DNA of 32,735 nucleotides from positions 1 through 32,735 of the forward strand of contig JAEXXM010000049.1 in assembly GCA_023405815.1 (NCBI GenBank), written 5' to 3'. This DNA comes from Pseudomonadota bacterium (GTDB taxonomy: Bacteria > Pseudomonadota > Alphaproteobacteria > Rhizobiales > Hyphomicrobiaceae). How positions within the stretch are numbered: position 1 is the stretch's first letter; each line of letters opens with the position of its first letter. The notes below the pieces were generated by a model. That model made no database searches and was not told where the DNA came from. It saw only the letters and a list, made by a program, of their open reading frames with translations. Positions 7,861 through 15,072 of the stretch are shown here, piece by piece. Position numbers and translations under genes: made by a program.

Positions 7861-8514
7861 ATTCGCATCTTGCTGGTCGAGGACGATGACGACATCGCAG
7901 GGCGGCTCGCTTCAGGGCTGCGTCCGGCGGGCTTCATCGTGGACCGCGCCAGGAATGGCGAGGACGGCGTCGTCATGGGGCTCGAGGACCAGTTCGATGC
8001 CGCCATTCTCGATCTCGGCTTGCCGAAGATGCAGGGGCTGGCGGTACTGCGCAAATGGCGGGGCGAGAAGCGCGACATGCCGGTCCTCATCCTGACGGCG
8101 CAGGGCACCTGGACCGAGAAGGTCGAAGGGCTCAACGCGGGCGCGGACGACTACATCACCAAGCCGTTTCACATTCCCGAGGTGGTGGCGCGGTTGCGCG
8201 CCCTCATCCGCCGCAAGTCGGGTGTCGCCAATGCGCTGCTGACCCACAAGGACATCAGTCTCGACACGGTGGCAGGCAAGGTGAGCGTCGGCGGTAAGCC
8301 AGTCGACCTCACGGCCTCGGAGCTGCGCATGCTCACGTACTTCATGCACCGGCCGGGGCGTATCATCTCGCAGGGGGAGCTGACCGAGCACCTCTACGCG
8401 CTCGAGGAGACCGCCGAGTCGAACACGATCGAGGTCTACATCAGCCGTCTGCGACGCAAGCTCGGACGCGACGCCATCACGACAGTGCGCGGCCTCGGCT
8501 ATCGAATGGACTGA
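7861..8514 (+). CDS. PhoP-like response regulator (OmpR family), ATT start proposed
   Basis: A 217-residue two-component regulator: receiver domain (about 1-115; acidic VEDDDD pocket, phospho-acceptor Asp51 in ILDLGLP, Lys in DDYITKPFHIPEV) and a C-terminal winged helix (about 125-217; LTASELRMLTYFM, TVRGLGYRMD). The PFHIPEVVARLRALIRRKSG linker closely resembles E. coli PhoP. The usual MRILLVED opening is encoded with ATT at 7861 as first codon, 5 nt behind a GGAGG site (7851-7855). With this start the phosphorylated Asp is residue 51, exactly as in PhoP. A TTG at 7870 would remove the first three residues and lie 14 nt from the ribosome site. The sensor kinase follows 11 bp downstream. Confidence 0.92.
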   Translation: MRILLVEDDDDIAGRLASGLRPAGFIVDRARNGEDGVVMGLEDQFDAAILDLGLPKMQGLAVLRKWRGEKRDMPVLILTAQGTWTEKVEGLNAGADDYITKPFHIPEVVARLRALIRRKSGVANALLTHKDISLDTVAGKVSVGGKPVDLTASELRMLTYFMHRPGRIISQGELTEHLYALEETAESNTIEVYISRLRRKLGRDAITTVRGLGYRMD

Positions 8515-8525
8515 CCGGGAAAGCA

Positions 8526-9890
8526 ATGCGCAGCCTCAAGGCCCGATTGATCGTTGTCGCCACCATATGGGTGGTGTTTGGCGTTGCCGTTGCCGGGTTT
8601 CTCCTATCGGCGGTGTCGAGGGAGTTCCTCGTCGGGCAATTCTACGACGAGCTCTACGTGCACCTAGACGAGCTGCAGGGGCTCATGGAGCTGAACGACC
8701 AAGGGCAATTCGGACTGCAGCGGCCACTCAGCGACCCGCGCTACATCAAGCCATTGTCGGGCTTCTACTGGGAAATCCAGAAGGGCGACAAGGTGCTCGC
8801 GCGCTCGACCTCGCTCGAGGGCCCAAAGCTGCGTGTGCCTGACGACGCCGGAGCCGACGCGCAGGTGCACACCCATAGTATCGACGGCCCGACGGGCGAA
8901 CTCCTCATCGCGGAGCGGCTACGCTGGCTCGATGCGAGCAAAGATCCGCTGCGCATCATCATCGGGACCGACAAGGGCTATCTCGACGGGGAGCTGCAGA
9001 AGTTCAACAAGGTTCTGGCTTGGTCGCTCGGCGGATTCGCCGTGTCGATGATCGGCGCAGCGGCGCTGTTGCTTATCTATGCTCTGGCGCCGTTCGGGCA
9101 GCTTCGCGCGGCGTTGGCAAGAGTCCGCTCCAGTGCGGCGCAACGCTTGACCGGCAGGTTCCCCGAGGAGGTGCAGCCGCTCATCGACGACCTCAACAGC
9201 ATGCTGACCGCGTCCGGAGATCAGATACTGCGCGCGCGGGCGCAGGCCGGAAACATCGCACATGGTCTCAAGACGCCGCTGGCGGTCCTCGTCGACGAGG
9301 CGCACCGTCTCGACCAGAAGGGCGAGCAGCAGTCGGCGGCGGTGATCCGCGATCAGTGCCGGCGCATGCAGGGGCAGATCGACTACCAGATCGCCCGCGC
9401 GCGGGCGGCGGCATCGCGTGCCAAGCCGGGCACGGCTTGCTCACTATCGGATGCAGTGGACCAGGTCGTGCGCGCGCTGGCGCGGCTGCATATCGAGCGC
9501 GGTCTCAAGATCGACAACGAGGTTCCGGCCGGACTTATGGTGGCGTGCGAGGCGCAGGACATGAGCGAGATGCTGGGCAACCTCATCGACAACGCCTGCA
9601 AGCACGCCGCGGCCCGGGTCGTGGTGCGCACGGACCCGGATGCCCCGGCGGGCTTTATCGCCATCGTTGTCGAGGACGACGGCCCTGGCCTGCCGCCCGA
9701 GGCGTGGGAGGTAGTCTTCAAGATCGGAGAACGGTGGGACGGCGGCTCGGAGGGATCGGGCCTTGGCCTGTCCATCGTGCGCGACCTGGTGCAGCTTTAT
9801 GGAGGCACCGTGCGCCTCGACCGGTCGGCGCTGGGCGGGCTCAAGGTTTGGCTGGTGCTGCCGGCTTTCCCGCAACCGAACGCGGTTTGA
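8526..9890 (+). CDS. PhoQ-like sensor histidine kinase
   Basis: A 454-residue membrane sensor kinase. One helix at about residues 8-28 and a second at about 165-186 bracket a periplasmic sensor region of roughly 135 residues (FYDELYVHLDELQGLMELNDQGQFG through IIIGTDKGYLDGE). The cytoplasmic part has the phospho-acceptor His246 in NIAHGLKTPLAVL, the N box GNLIDNACKH (351-360), VEDDGPGLP (382-390) and GSGLGLSIV (410-418). The HGLKTPL form of the H box is shared with PhoQ-type kinases. It sits 11 bp after its regulator and would phosphorylate it. Given the divergent efflux operon, the signal is probably a metal or envelope stress; no obvious metal-binding cluster marks the sensor domain. Confidence 0.92.
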   Translation: MRSLKARLIVVATIWVVFGVAVAGFLLSAVSREFLVGQFYDELYVHLDELQGLMELNDQGQFGLQRPLSDPRYIKPLSGFYWEIQKGDKVLARSTSLEGPKLRVPDDAGADAQVHTHSIDGPTGELLIAERLRWLDASKDPLRIIIGTDKGYLDGELQKFNKVLAWSLGGFAVSMIGAAALLLIYALAPFGQLRAALARVRSSAAQRLTGRFPEEVQPLIDDLNSMLTASGDQILRARAQAGNIAHGLKTPLAVLVDEAHRLDQKGEQQSAAVIRDQCRRMQGQIDYQIARARAAASRAKPGTACSLSDAVDQVVRALARLHIERGLKIDNEVPAGLMVACEAQDMSEMLGNLIDNACKHAAARVVVRTDPDAPAGFIAIVVEDDGPGLPPEAWEVVFKIGERWDGGSEGSGLGLSIVRDLVQLYGGTVRLDRSALGGLKVWLVLPAFPQPNAV

Positions 9891-9989
9891 CCTTGAGGGG
9901 CCGGCCACACGGCTTATCCACGAAAGGCCATTGCTGGGGCGGCTTTCGGGGCGGGCTGAATCAGGCGCTCAGCTATGTCATTGAGATGA

Positions 9990-10066
9990 TGGTCGGAGCG
10001 GGGAGATTCGAACTCCCGACCCCTTGCTCCCGAAGCAAGTGCGCTACCAGGCTGCGCTACGCTCCG
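9990..10066 (-). tRNA. tRNA-Pro (anticodon CGG)
   Basis: A complete 77-nt tRNA on the minus strand. The 5' acceptor half CGGAGCG (10066-10060) pairs with CGCTCCG (10000-9994), followed by discriminator A and an encoded CCA (9992-9990). The D arm has AGCGCAGCCTGGTAGCGC, the anticodon stem CTTGC/GCAAG encloses TTCGGGA with anticodon CGG, and the T arm carries GTTCGAATC. The anticodon and AGCCTGGTAGCGCA D arm are typical of bacterial tRNA-Pro. A promoter is visible upstream at 10137-10165. Confidence 0.97.
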
Positions 10067-10136
10067 CCCGACTCATCAAGTCCTTTTAAGGGACATCGCC
10101 GGGGTCACCTAGAAGGTGGCCGGCGGCGAGGGCGGC

Positions 10137-10165
10137 TTTATAGCGGTCACCTGCCGAGGCCGCAA
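10137..10165 (-). promoter_or_regulatory. Promoter of tRNA-Pro
   Basis: Read on the minus strand, TTGCGG (10165-10160) and TATAAA (10142-10137) are separated by exactly 17 nt, a good sigma-70 type arrangement. Transcription would begin near 10130, about 63 nt before the tRNA. The position and direction fit tRNA-Pro and nothing else nearby. Confidence 0.65.
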
Positions 10166-10229
10166 GCGAAGCGTTTCGGAGCGCCGCATCCTCTAATTCT
10201 TTCCGTCCCCAGGCGGAATTGCCGCGGGA

Positions 10230-10258
10230 TTGCCCGCCTACACTCCAGCCTCTATATG
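10230..10258 (+). promoter_or_regulatory. Promoter of tRNA-Gln
   Basis: TTGCCC (10230-10235) and TATATG (10253-10258) are separated by 17 nt. The start would fall near 10265, about 58 nt before the tRNA-Gln gene. It faces away from the tRNA-Pro promoter, so the 256 bp between the two tRNA genes is a divergent promoter region. No reading frame there looks real. Confidence 0.6.
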
Positions 10259-10322
10259 GGGCGCTGCCGTGCAAGATGCGCCGTGCGCCTTCGGGTGCGC
10301 CGGGGATCTTAAGGCGAAGCGA

Positions 10323-10397
10323 TGGGGCGTAGCCAAGTGGTAAGGCAGCGGATTTTGATTCCGCCATTCCCAGGTTCGAATCCTGGCGCCCCAGCCA
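10323..10397 (+). tRNA. tRNA-Gln (anticodon TTG)
   Basis: A complete 75-nt tRNA. The acceptor stem TGGGGCG pairs with CGCCCCA (10387-10393), followed by discriminator G and encoded CCA (10395-10397). The D arm AGCCAAGTGGTAAGGC, the anticodon loop TTTTGAT (anticodon TTG) inside GCGGA/TCCGC, and the T arm with GGTTCGAATCC are all standard for tRNA-Gln. Confidence 0.97.
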
Positions 10398-10556
10398 AAC
10401 CAACGCGCTCACTGCGGTGCTCCTCAGACGGTCTCTTCCTACGCGACCAGCGCCGGCGGCTTGGCGATCATCGGGGCCGTTCGCAACCAGTAGATTCGTC
10501 GCGTTCCCTCCCTTGCGAACTCGCTCGCCGTCGTGTCCGTGACACGGCAAATCTCT

Positions 10557-10642
10557 AGCGTGTGACCTGCAACCCAGGTACGCTGAAAGCTCCTCTGGGG
10601 GATGGCAGCTCGCTGCCAGCCTATCGGGGAGGCGTAGCGATA
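10557..10642 (+). ncRNA. Hairpin-rich leader upstream of a tiny secreted protein
   Basis: Three consecutive potential hairpins lie between tRNA-Gln and the small gene at 10662. The first is AGCGT+ACCTG (10557-10561, 10565-10569) paired with CAGGT+ACGCT (10575-10584), with a 3-nt bulge. The second is TGGCAG/CTGCCA around a CTCG loop (10603-10618). The third is CTATCG/CGATAG (10620-10625, 10637-10642), whose 11-nt loop contains GGGGAGG and which is followed at once by TTTT and the real GGGGGAG ribosome site. It may be a regulatory leader or part of the tRNA transcript tail. The structures are seen; any function is inferred. Confidence 0.35.
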
Positions 10643-10661
10643 GTTTTGGGGGAGACCACCA

Positions 10662-10844
10662 ATGAATTTTCAAGCGAAGTGCCTTGCCGTGCTGGTCGCC
10701 GGCGGTCTTGCCATGGGTGCCACCCAGGCAACTGCGGGCGACAAGAAGGCCGAGGAGCGCGACATCGTCAAGCTGATCGATGCCGACCTGAAGCGCATCG
10801 ACAAAGAGCTCTTCGGCTGGATGAAGCGCGACCACAAGCGCTGA
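10662..10844 (+). CDS. Tiny secreted protein of unknown function
   Basis: A 60-residue product with a clear signal peptide (MNFQAKCLAVLVAGGLAMGATQATAG, cleavage likely after an Ala near residue 25). The mature peptide of about 35 residues is highly charged: DKKAEERDIVKLIDADLKR, then a basic end with WMKRDHKR. A strong GGGGGAG ribosome site about 9 nt upstream of the ATG supports a real gene. It has no cysteines and probably forms one amphipathic helix in the periplasm. I do not recognise the family. It stands alone, behind tRNA-Gln and ahead of the glycosyl transferase, with a hairpin-rich leader. Confidence 0.65.
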   Translation: MNFQAKCLAVLVAGGLAMGATQATAGDKKAEERDIVKLIDADLKRIDKELFGWMKRDHKR

Positions 10845-11010
10845 TCCGCTTCTCGTTCATTTGCTCGGCGCTGCGGCGGGTTGTGAGCTCGCCGCGGCGT
10901 TCGCAATCTCAAAGGGGGCAGACGTCCGCTTTGAACACTTGCTGCGGCCGCAGCCCGCTTGCTACCACTCGCGCCGCAAAGCGACAGAAGCATAAGGTCC
11001 GAGTGGTCCC

Positions 11011-12054
11011 ATGCATGATACCGACGGTGCCTGGTCCACCATCGGCAACCTCGCGCCGGTCGTGTGGCTCGGTGCCTTGGCCGCATGCGCGCTTCTGATC
11101 CTCGTCCTCACTCCGCTCTTGCGCAACGCGGCGCTCGCAGTGCCGACGCATCGGTCCTCGCACAAGACGCCTACGCCGCAGTGGGGCGGTCTCGCCATCA
11201 GCGTCGCGACGCTAAGCGCGGCGGCGGTGGGAGTTGCGGTCCTAGGTCTAGGTGGCATGCAGGATGGTGGCCTGGCGCGGGTCTCGCTCGCCGCATTGCT
11301 GCTCGTCGTGCTCGGGGGCATCGACGATACGCATACGCTCGGCGCGGGTGTGAAGCTAGCAGTGCAGGCGGCGGCGGTGGCCCTGATGCTCACAGCGCTT
11401 CCCGAAGGGTTGCGCGTGGCGCCGTTCCTGCCGCTTCTCATCGAGCGCGCGATGGTGTTCCTCGGCGCTCTCTGGTTCGTCAATCTCGTCAACTTCATGG
11501 ATGGCATCGACTGGATGATGGTGGCGGAGGTGGTGCCGATAACCGCCGGCGTCGCCATCATCGCCGCGCTGGTGCCAACGCCGGCCGACGCGCTGATCCT
11601 CGCTCTGGCGCTCAACGGCGCGATGCTGGGATTTGCACCTTTCAACCGTCCGGTGGCGCGGCTCTTCATGGGCGACATGGGCAGCCTGCCTATCGGCCTC
11701 ATGCTCGCGTGGCTGTTGATCGTCGTGGCGAGTGAGGGGCATCTCGTTTCGGCGCTGCTGCTGCCGCTCTACTTTCTCGCCGACACGGGCGTGACGCTTG
11801 TGCGTCGGTTGCGTGGCGGGGAGCGGGTGTGGGTCGCGCACCGCACGCACTTCTATCAGCGGGCGCGAGACAACGGGTTCAGCAATCTACAAATCGTCGG
11901 CCGTGTGTTTGCCGTGAACGTCGCACTCATCGCGCTAGCCGTTCTGGCCGCGGTGGCGCTGTCGCCCCTCTCCCAGGTGCTGGCGCTTTTGGGTGGGATT
12001 GGCATCGTCAGTTGGGTGATGATGGTCTTTGCGAGGAGCCGCACGCGCGCGTGA
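11011..12054 (+). CDS. WecA/MraY-type polyprenyl-phosphate sugar-1-phosphate transferase
   Basis: A 347-residue polytopic membrane protein (about ten helices) of the glycosyltransferase 4 family, which transfers a HexNAc-1-phosphate from a UDP-sugar to undecaprenyl phosphate and so starts O-antigen, capsule or exopolysaccharide units. Diagnostic motifs are the substrate loop PTHRSSHKTPTPQWGG (45-60), the DD pair at 105-106 in GGIDD, NFMDGID (161-167), LFMGDMGS (218-225, catalytic Asp) and AHRTHFYQRA (276-285). The last motif is typical of the WecA/WbpL branch rather than MraY. The neighbouring SIS protein, APS kinase and UDP-glucuronate epimerase fit a surface-glycan role. The ribosome site before ATG 11011 is weak. 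Confidence 0.88.
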   Translation: MHDTDGAWSTIGNLAPVVWLGALAACALLILVLTPLLRNAALAVPTHRSSHKTPTPQWGGLAISVATLSAAAVGVAVLGLGGMQDGGLARVSLAALLLVVLGGIDDTHTLGAGVKLAVQAAAVALMLTALPEGLRVAPFLPLLIERAMVFLGALWFVNLVNFMDGIDWMMVAEVVPITAGVAIIAALVPTPADALILALALNGAMLGFAPFNRPVARLFMGDMGSLPIGLMLAWLLIVVASEGHLVSALLLPLYFLADTGVTLVRRLRGGERVWVAHRTHFYQRARDNGFSNLQIVGRVFAVNVALIALAVLAAVALSPLSQVLALLGGIGIVSWVMMVFARSRTRA

Positions 12055-12070
12055 GCCGTCCGCCTGGCGC

Positions 12071-12496
12071 TCAGTGCTTGATCGATGCCGTCTCGACTGA
12101 CGATCCGCATCCCTTGCGCTGCAGGCTCTCATTCACCGCGACGGCTTCTGCCTTCGTCTCGTTGTATTCGGCGAGTGCGGGGACGCCCTGGTTCTCAGAG
12201 CCGACGAGGCGACCCCAGGCGTCGACGACGGTCTTCGGCAGCTCCTGCATCTGCTGCACAGCCTTGGAGGGAAGCTGCTGCAATTGCTCCTGCAGGCCGA
12301 CCTGGCGCTCCTGCAGCTCGCGGCATCCGAGGCTCTGCTCCTCGGCGCTCAAGACGTAGGTCCCGTCCTTTTGGTAGCCGGGACGCGGTACGCCACCGAG
12401 ATCGGCCATGGTCGAGCAACCGGCAACGCCGGCGGCGAGGAGCACCGGCAGCGCTGCCTTGCCCACAAGCATGTATGATCGCCAGGCCGCTCGCAT
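12071..12496 (-). CDS. Hypothetical lipoprotein
   Basis: A 141-residue protein with a bacterial lipoprotein signal: a basic start, a hydrophobic stretch LPVLLAAGVAG and the lipobox VAG-Cys with the lipidated Cys at residue 27. The mature part is Gln-rich and helical (REFLQ-like heptads in RELQERQVGLQEQLQQLPSKAVQQM) and has two further Cys that could form a disulfide. It is not a family I can name. It converges with the transferase gene, 16 bp away. The start could also be the ATG at 12472 (MLVGKAALP), which leaves the lipobox intact. Confidence 0.7.
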   Translation of the reverse strand: MRAAWRSYMLVGKAALPVLLAAGVAGCSTMADLGGVPRPGYQKDGTYVLSAEEQSLGCRELQERQVGLQEQLQQLPSKAVQQMQELPKTVVDAWGRLVGSENQGVPALAEYNETKAEAVAVNESLQRKGCGSSVETASIKH

Positions 12497-12635
12497 GATT
12501 GGCGAATCTCCGCTCCCGGCGGAATCTATGCACAGCTCGTTGATGGGACTACGGGGGCGGACAGATATTCAGAGGGATGTGGTGCGCAAGACACGTTGTG
12601 ATAAAGCGTGCCGCATTGCTCGGCGATTGCTGAGA

Positions 12636-14033
12636 TTAAAGGCCGTGCATGGCGATCGCGTGGTCTTCGGGTGCGCAGACAACTCCGCGCGCTTGGAGCA
12701 GTGCGACGACGCGTTGCGCAAGCTCGCTTGCGGATGCTGTCGTTGTATCGAGCACGAGGTCGGGCCGCTCCGGTGCCTCGTATGGCGAGTCGATGCCCGT
12801 GAAATTCGGCAGATGCCCGGCGCGGCACTTGGCGTAGAGGCCCTTTGGATCGCGCCGCTCGCAAACTTCGAGGGGCGCCGTCACGTGGATCTCGATGAAC
12901 TCGTCGGCGCCCACCAGGGAGCGCACCTGCTCGCGCTCGGCCCGGAACGGGGAGATGAAAGAGCACAGCACGATGAGACCGGAGTCGACGAAGAGACGCG
13001 CGACCTCGCCCACGCGGCGGATGTTCTCCACCCGGTCCGCCGCGGTGAAGCCGAGGTCCTTGTTCAGCCCATGACGCACGTTGTCTCCGTCGAGGAGATA
13101 CGTGTGCCGCCCCTGCAATGCGAGCCAACCTTCGACGAGGTTGGCAATGGTCGACTTGCCGGCGCCCGACAGGCCTGTGAACCACACGATGCACGGGCGC
13201 TGGTCCTTGGCCGCCGCGCGCAGCTCCTTGGTGACGGTGAAGGGTTGCCAGTGGACGTTCATGCCGCGGCGGAGCGCAAAGTCCACCGAGCCTGCCGCTA
13301 TCACCTCGTCGGTGAACAGGTCGCTCAGCGTGAAGCGCGCGGAGGCCGCGCCTTCGCAGGCCTCGCCGAGCGCAAGCGGGACTTCGGTGGCAATGGTGCA
13401 GGCGCCAATCTCGCCGCGCGCCAGTGCGCGCGCCGGCACCCGGCGCAGACTGTCGAGATCGAGGCGGTACTTCACGGCGGTCACGCTCGCCGTTGTTTCA
13501 GCACCGGGAAGCCGCACGCGGTATTCGCGGCCGGGAAGAAGATCGTGCTCGGAGACGCAGGCGATATGCGCGGCGAACTGTCCGCTGACGGGCGCGTCGC
13601 AATCCGCCGGCTCGTCGTATCGATGGCTCAAGGGGAGCTGGGTGAGGTGGTCGCGCAGTGCATCGGTGTCGTCCGCGGGGAGGGCGGCGGCCGTCGCGAA
13701 CTCGAGCTTGGCGGCGAATTCCTGAAGGGCGGTGCGAATGGCCTCGAGGCCGGCATGGGCGCTGGGGATCGGCGCCGCCACGGCAAGCACGACGTGGCGT
13801 GCCCCGGCAGTGCGCGCGACGGCAACCGTCTGACGTGTCTGCGGTGAAAAGCCAGCCGCGTCGACGAGAACGAGGATCACGTCGGGGTAGATGGAAACGT
13901 CGCCCTCGGTGATGCCGAGTGTCGCCACGTGGGAGCGCAGTCTGCCGAAGAGGGCAGGGGCCCCGATCGCATCTGTGAGGCAGATCTTCAGCCGGGGGGC
14001 ACTATTGCGTGCATCGGGCCTCGTGTTCTGCAT
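12636..14033 (-). CDS. cysC: APS kinase fused to a decayed CysN-like domain
   Basis: A 465-residue protein. Residues 275-465 are adenylyl-sulfate kinase: P-loop GLSGAGKS (287-294), DGDNVRHGLN (315-324), FISPFRAERE with the family Ser (361), and the Asn-Phe-Thr-Gly-Ile-Asp end block. It phosphorylates APS to PAPS, the sulfate donor. Residues about 150-272 match the last beta-barrel of CysN (LLPGREYRVRLPG through DFALRRGMNVHWQ). Residues about 50-130 resemble only the second half of the CysN GTPase (VILVLVDAAGFSPQTRQ, ARHVVLAV), with no P-loop and the NKxD motif replaced. No cysD is nearby. ATG 14033 has a GGAGAG site; a TTG at 14084 is less likely. It follows the SIS gene closely. Confidence 0.85.
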   Translation of the reverse strand: MQNTRPDARNSAPRLKICLTDAIGAPALFGRLRSHVATLGITEGDVSIYPDVILVLVDAAGFSPQTRQTVAVARTAGARHVVLAVAAPIPSAHAGLEAIRTALQEFAAKLEFATAAALPADDTDALRDHLTQLPLSHRYDEPADCDAPVSGQFAAHIACVSEHDLLPGREYRVRLPGAETTASVTAVKYRLDLDSLRRVPARALARGEIGACTIATEVPLALGEACEGAASARFTLSDLFTDEVIAAGSVDFALRRGMNVHWQPFTVTKELRAAAKDQRPCIVWFTGLSGAGKSTIANLVEGWLALQGRHTYLLDGDNVRHGLNKDLGFTAADRVENIRRVGEVARLFVDSGLIVLCSFISPFRAEREQVRSLVGADEFIEIHVTAPLEVCERRDPKGLYAKCRAGHLPNFTGIDSPYEAPERPDLVLDTTTASASELAQRVVALLQARGVVCAPEDHAIAMHGL

Positions 14034-14086
14034 CCGGTGCGGCTCTCCGGTTCGGGGGGCGGCCTCCTCCCCGGATGCCGCCAAGA

Positions 14087-14695
14087 TCAGGCCGAGCGTC
14101 GCGGGAAGACGTAGATGTCCAGTATGGCCTGGATCAGTGCGTGATGTGCAACCTCAACGAATCCATATTGGTTGGAATTAACATAGAAATTCACATCACC
14201 GCGGCCGCGCAACAGGTTGTCCGGCTGAAATCCGCTGAACGTGGCAATCTTCATACGGTTGGTGCGTGCGACCTCAACTGCCTTGAGGATGTTGACCGAC
14301 TGGCCGGAGCTCGAAATCGCGATCAGGAGGTCGCCCGGCAGGCCCTGGAACTTCAACTGCTCGGAGAAGACGTTGGTGTAGCCGAGATCGTTGCTGAGGC
14401 AGGTCAGCGCAGCAGGGTCATTGAGAGACAGCGCTCGAATGCCGCCGTTCTTCAGGAACTCGATGGCGTGGTGGCTGGCAATCGCGGCGCTGCCGCCGTT
14501 GCCGATCAAAATGACCTTGTTGCCGGCCTTGTGCGTAGCGCGGGCGGCATCGGCGAGCCATTCGAAGCCCGCCTTCATGTCCAACGGACGGCCCTCGGCG
14601 TCGCTCACCCTGACAGCTGTCAGTGCGCGTCCGAGCTCATCGAAGTAGGATGAGATGGGATCGGCCGGTTTCGTCTCGACGACACCCTTCAGCAC
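14087..14695 (-). CDS. SIS domain protein, GmhA-like phosphosugar isomerase
   Basis: A 202-residue single-domain SIS protein resembling sedoheptulose-7-phosphate isomerase (GmhA), which makes heptose for LPS or capsule. Sugar-phosphate binding motifs are visible: VILIGNGGSAAIASHHAIEF (about 60-79) and LLIAISSSGQSVNILKA (about 122-138). A C-terminal FVEVAHHALIQAILD helix carries the paired His typical of GmhA. The start is GTG 14695 with an excellent GGAGGG site 8 nt upstream. It is the first gene of a two-gene operon with the APS kinase fusion. Other phosphosugar isomerase roles remain possible, since SIS domains are hard to assign by eye. Confidence 0.82.
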   Translation of the reverse strand: MLKGVVETKPADPISSYFDELGRALTAVRVSDAEGRPLDMKAGFEWLADAARATHKAGNKVILIGNGGSAAIASHHAIEFLKNGGIRALSLNDPAALTCLSNDLGYTNVFSEQLKFQGLPGDLLIAISSSGQSVNILKAVEVARTNRMKIATFSGFQPDNLLRGRGDVNFYVNSNQYGFVEVAHHALIQAILDIYVFPRRSA

Positions 14696-15072
14696 GCGTG
14701 TAGCCCTCCAGGACCAAATATGTGGCGCGATCTACGCGCCGTCGATGCCGTGACATATCCGGGTACGGGATACGCGCCAAGCGACGATCCCGCTGTGAAA
14801 TAAGTCAAAGGCTGGCAGGATTCGCCGCCCGAGACATCCACGGGCAGGGAGAACCCTCTGGGAAAATTACGGCCAAGGTTTGGGAGCCGAGCCAGCGCAG
14901 ACAAGGTATTGGCGCGTAATGTGTCGCCATCCCTAACGCGCGTTCGCCGACAACCCATGGCAGACACCAAATAACGGCTGCTTGACACTAGGCACTGTAT
15001 CACTTAGCCGCGCCTGGCGATATGCCGGCGGCATGACGACGCGGCAACGGCCGAACGTAGGGAATATGCCCG
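14696..15072. other. Divergent intergenic region between SIS gene and epimerase operon
   Basis: This 377-bp stretch has no convincing gene. A GGCGCG/CGCGCC hairpin with a 5-nt loop (14724-14740) would lie in the 5' leader of the minus-strand SIS gene. TTGACA (14982-14987) is a perfect -35 facing the epimerase operon, but the sequence at the expected -10 position is poor (TAGCCG after 17 nt), so a regulated promoter is possible. The region is visibly richer in A and T than the flanking genes. Confidence 0.4.

Noticed and set aside
9990..10397. Possible integration site of a genomic island at the tRNA genes
   Set aside because: No integrase gene and no second copy of either tRNA 3' end was noticed in the window; the flanking genes look like ordinary chromosome.
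10086..10835. Minus-strand open frame of 249 codons across tRNA-Gln
   Set aside because: It runs through the tRNA gene and the two tRNA promoters and antisense to the small secreted protein; it has no domain.
12408..13847. Long plus-strand open frame (479 codons) opposite the APS kinase fusion
   Set aside because: It is antisense to a clear APS kinase with intact motifs, has no ribosome site, and its translation is Arg/His/Gly-rich with no recognisable domain. High GC produces such frames.
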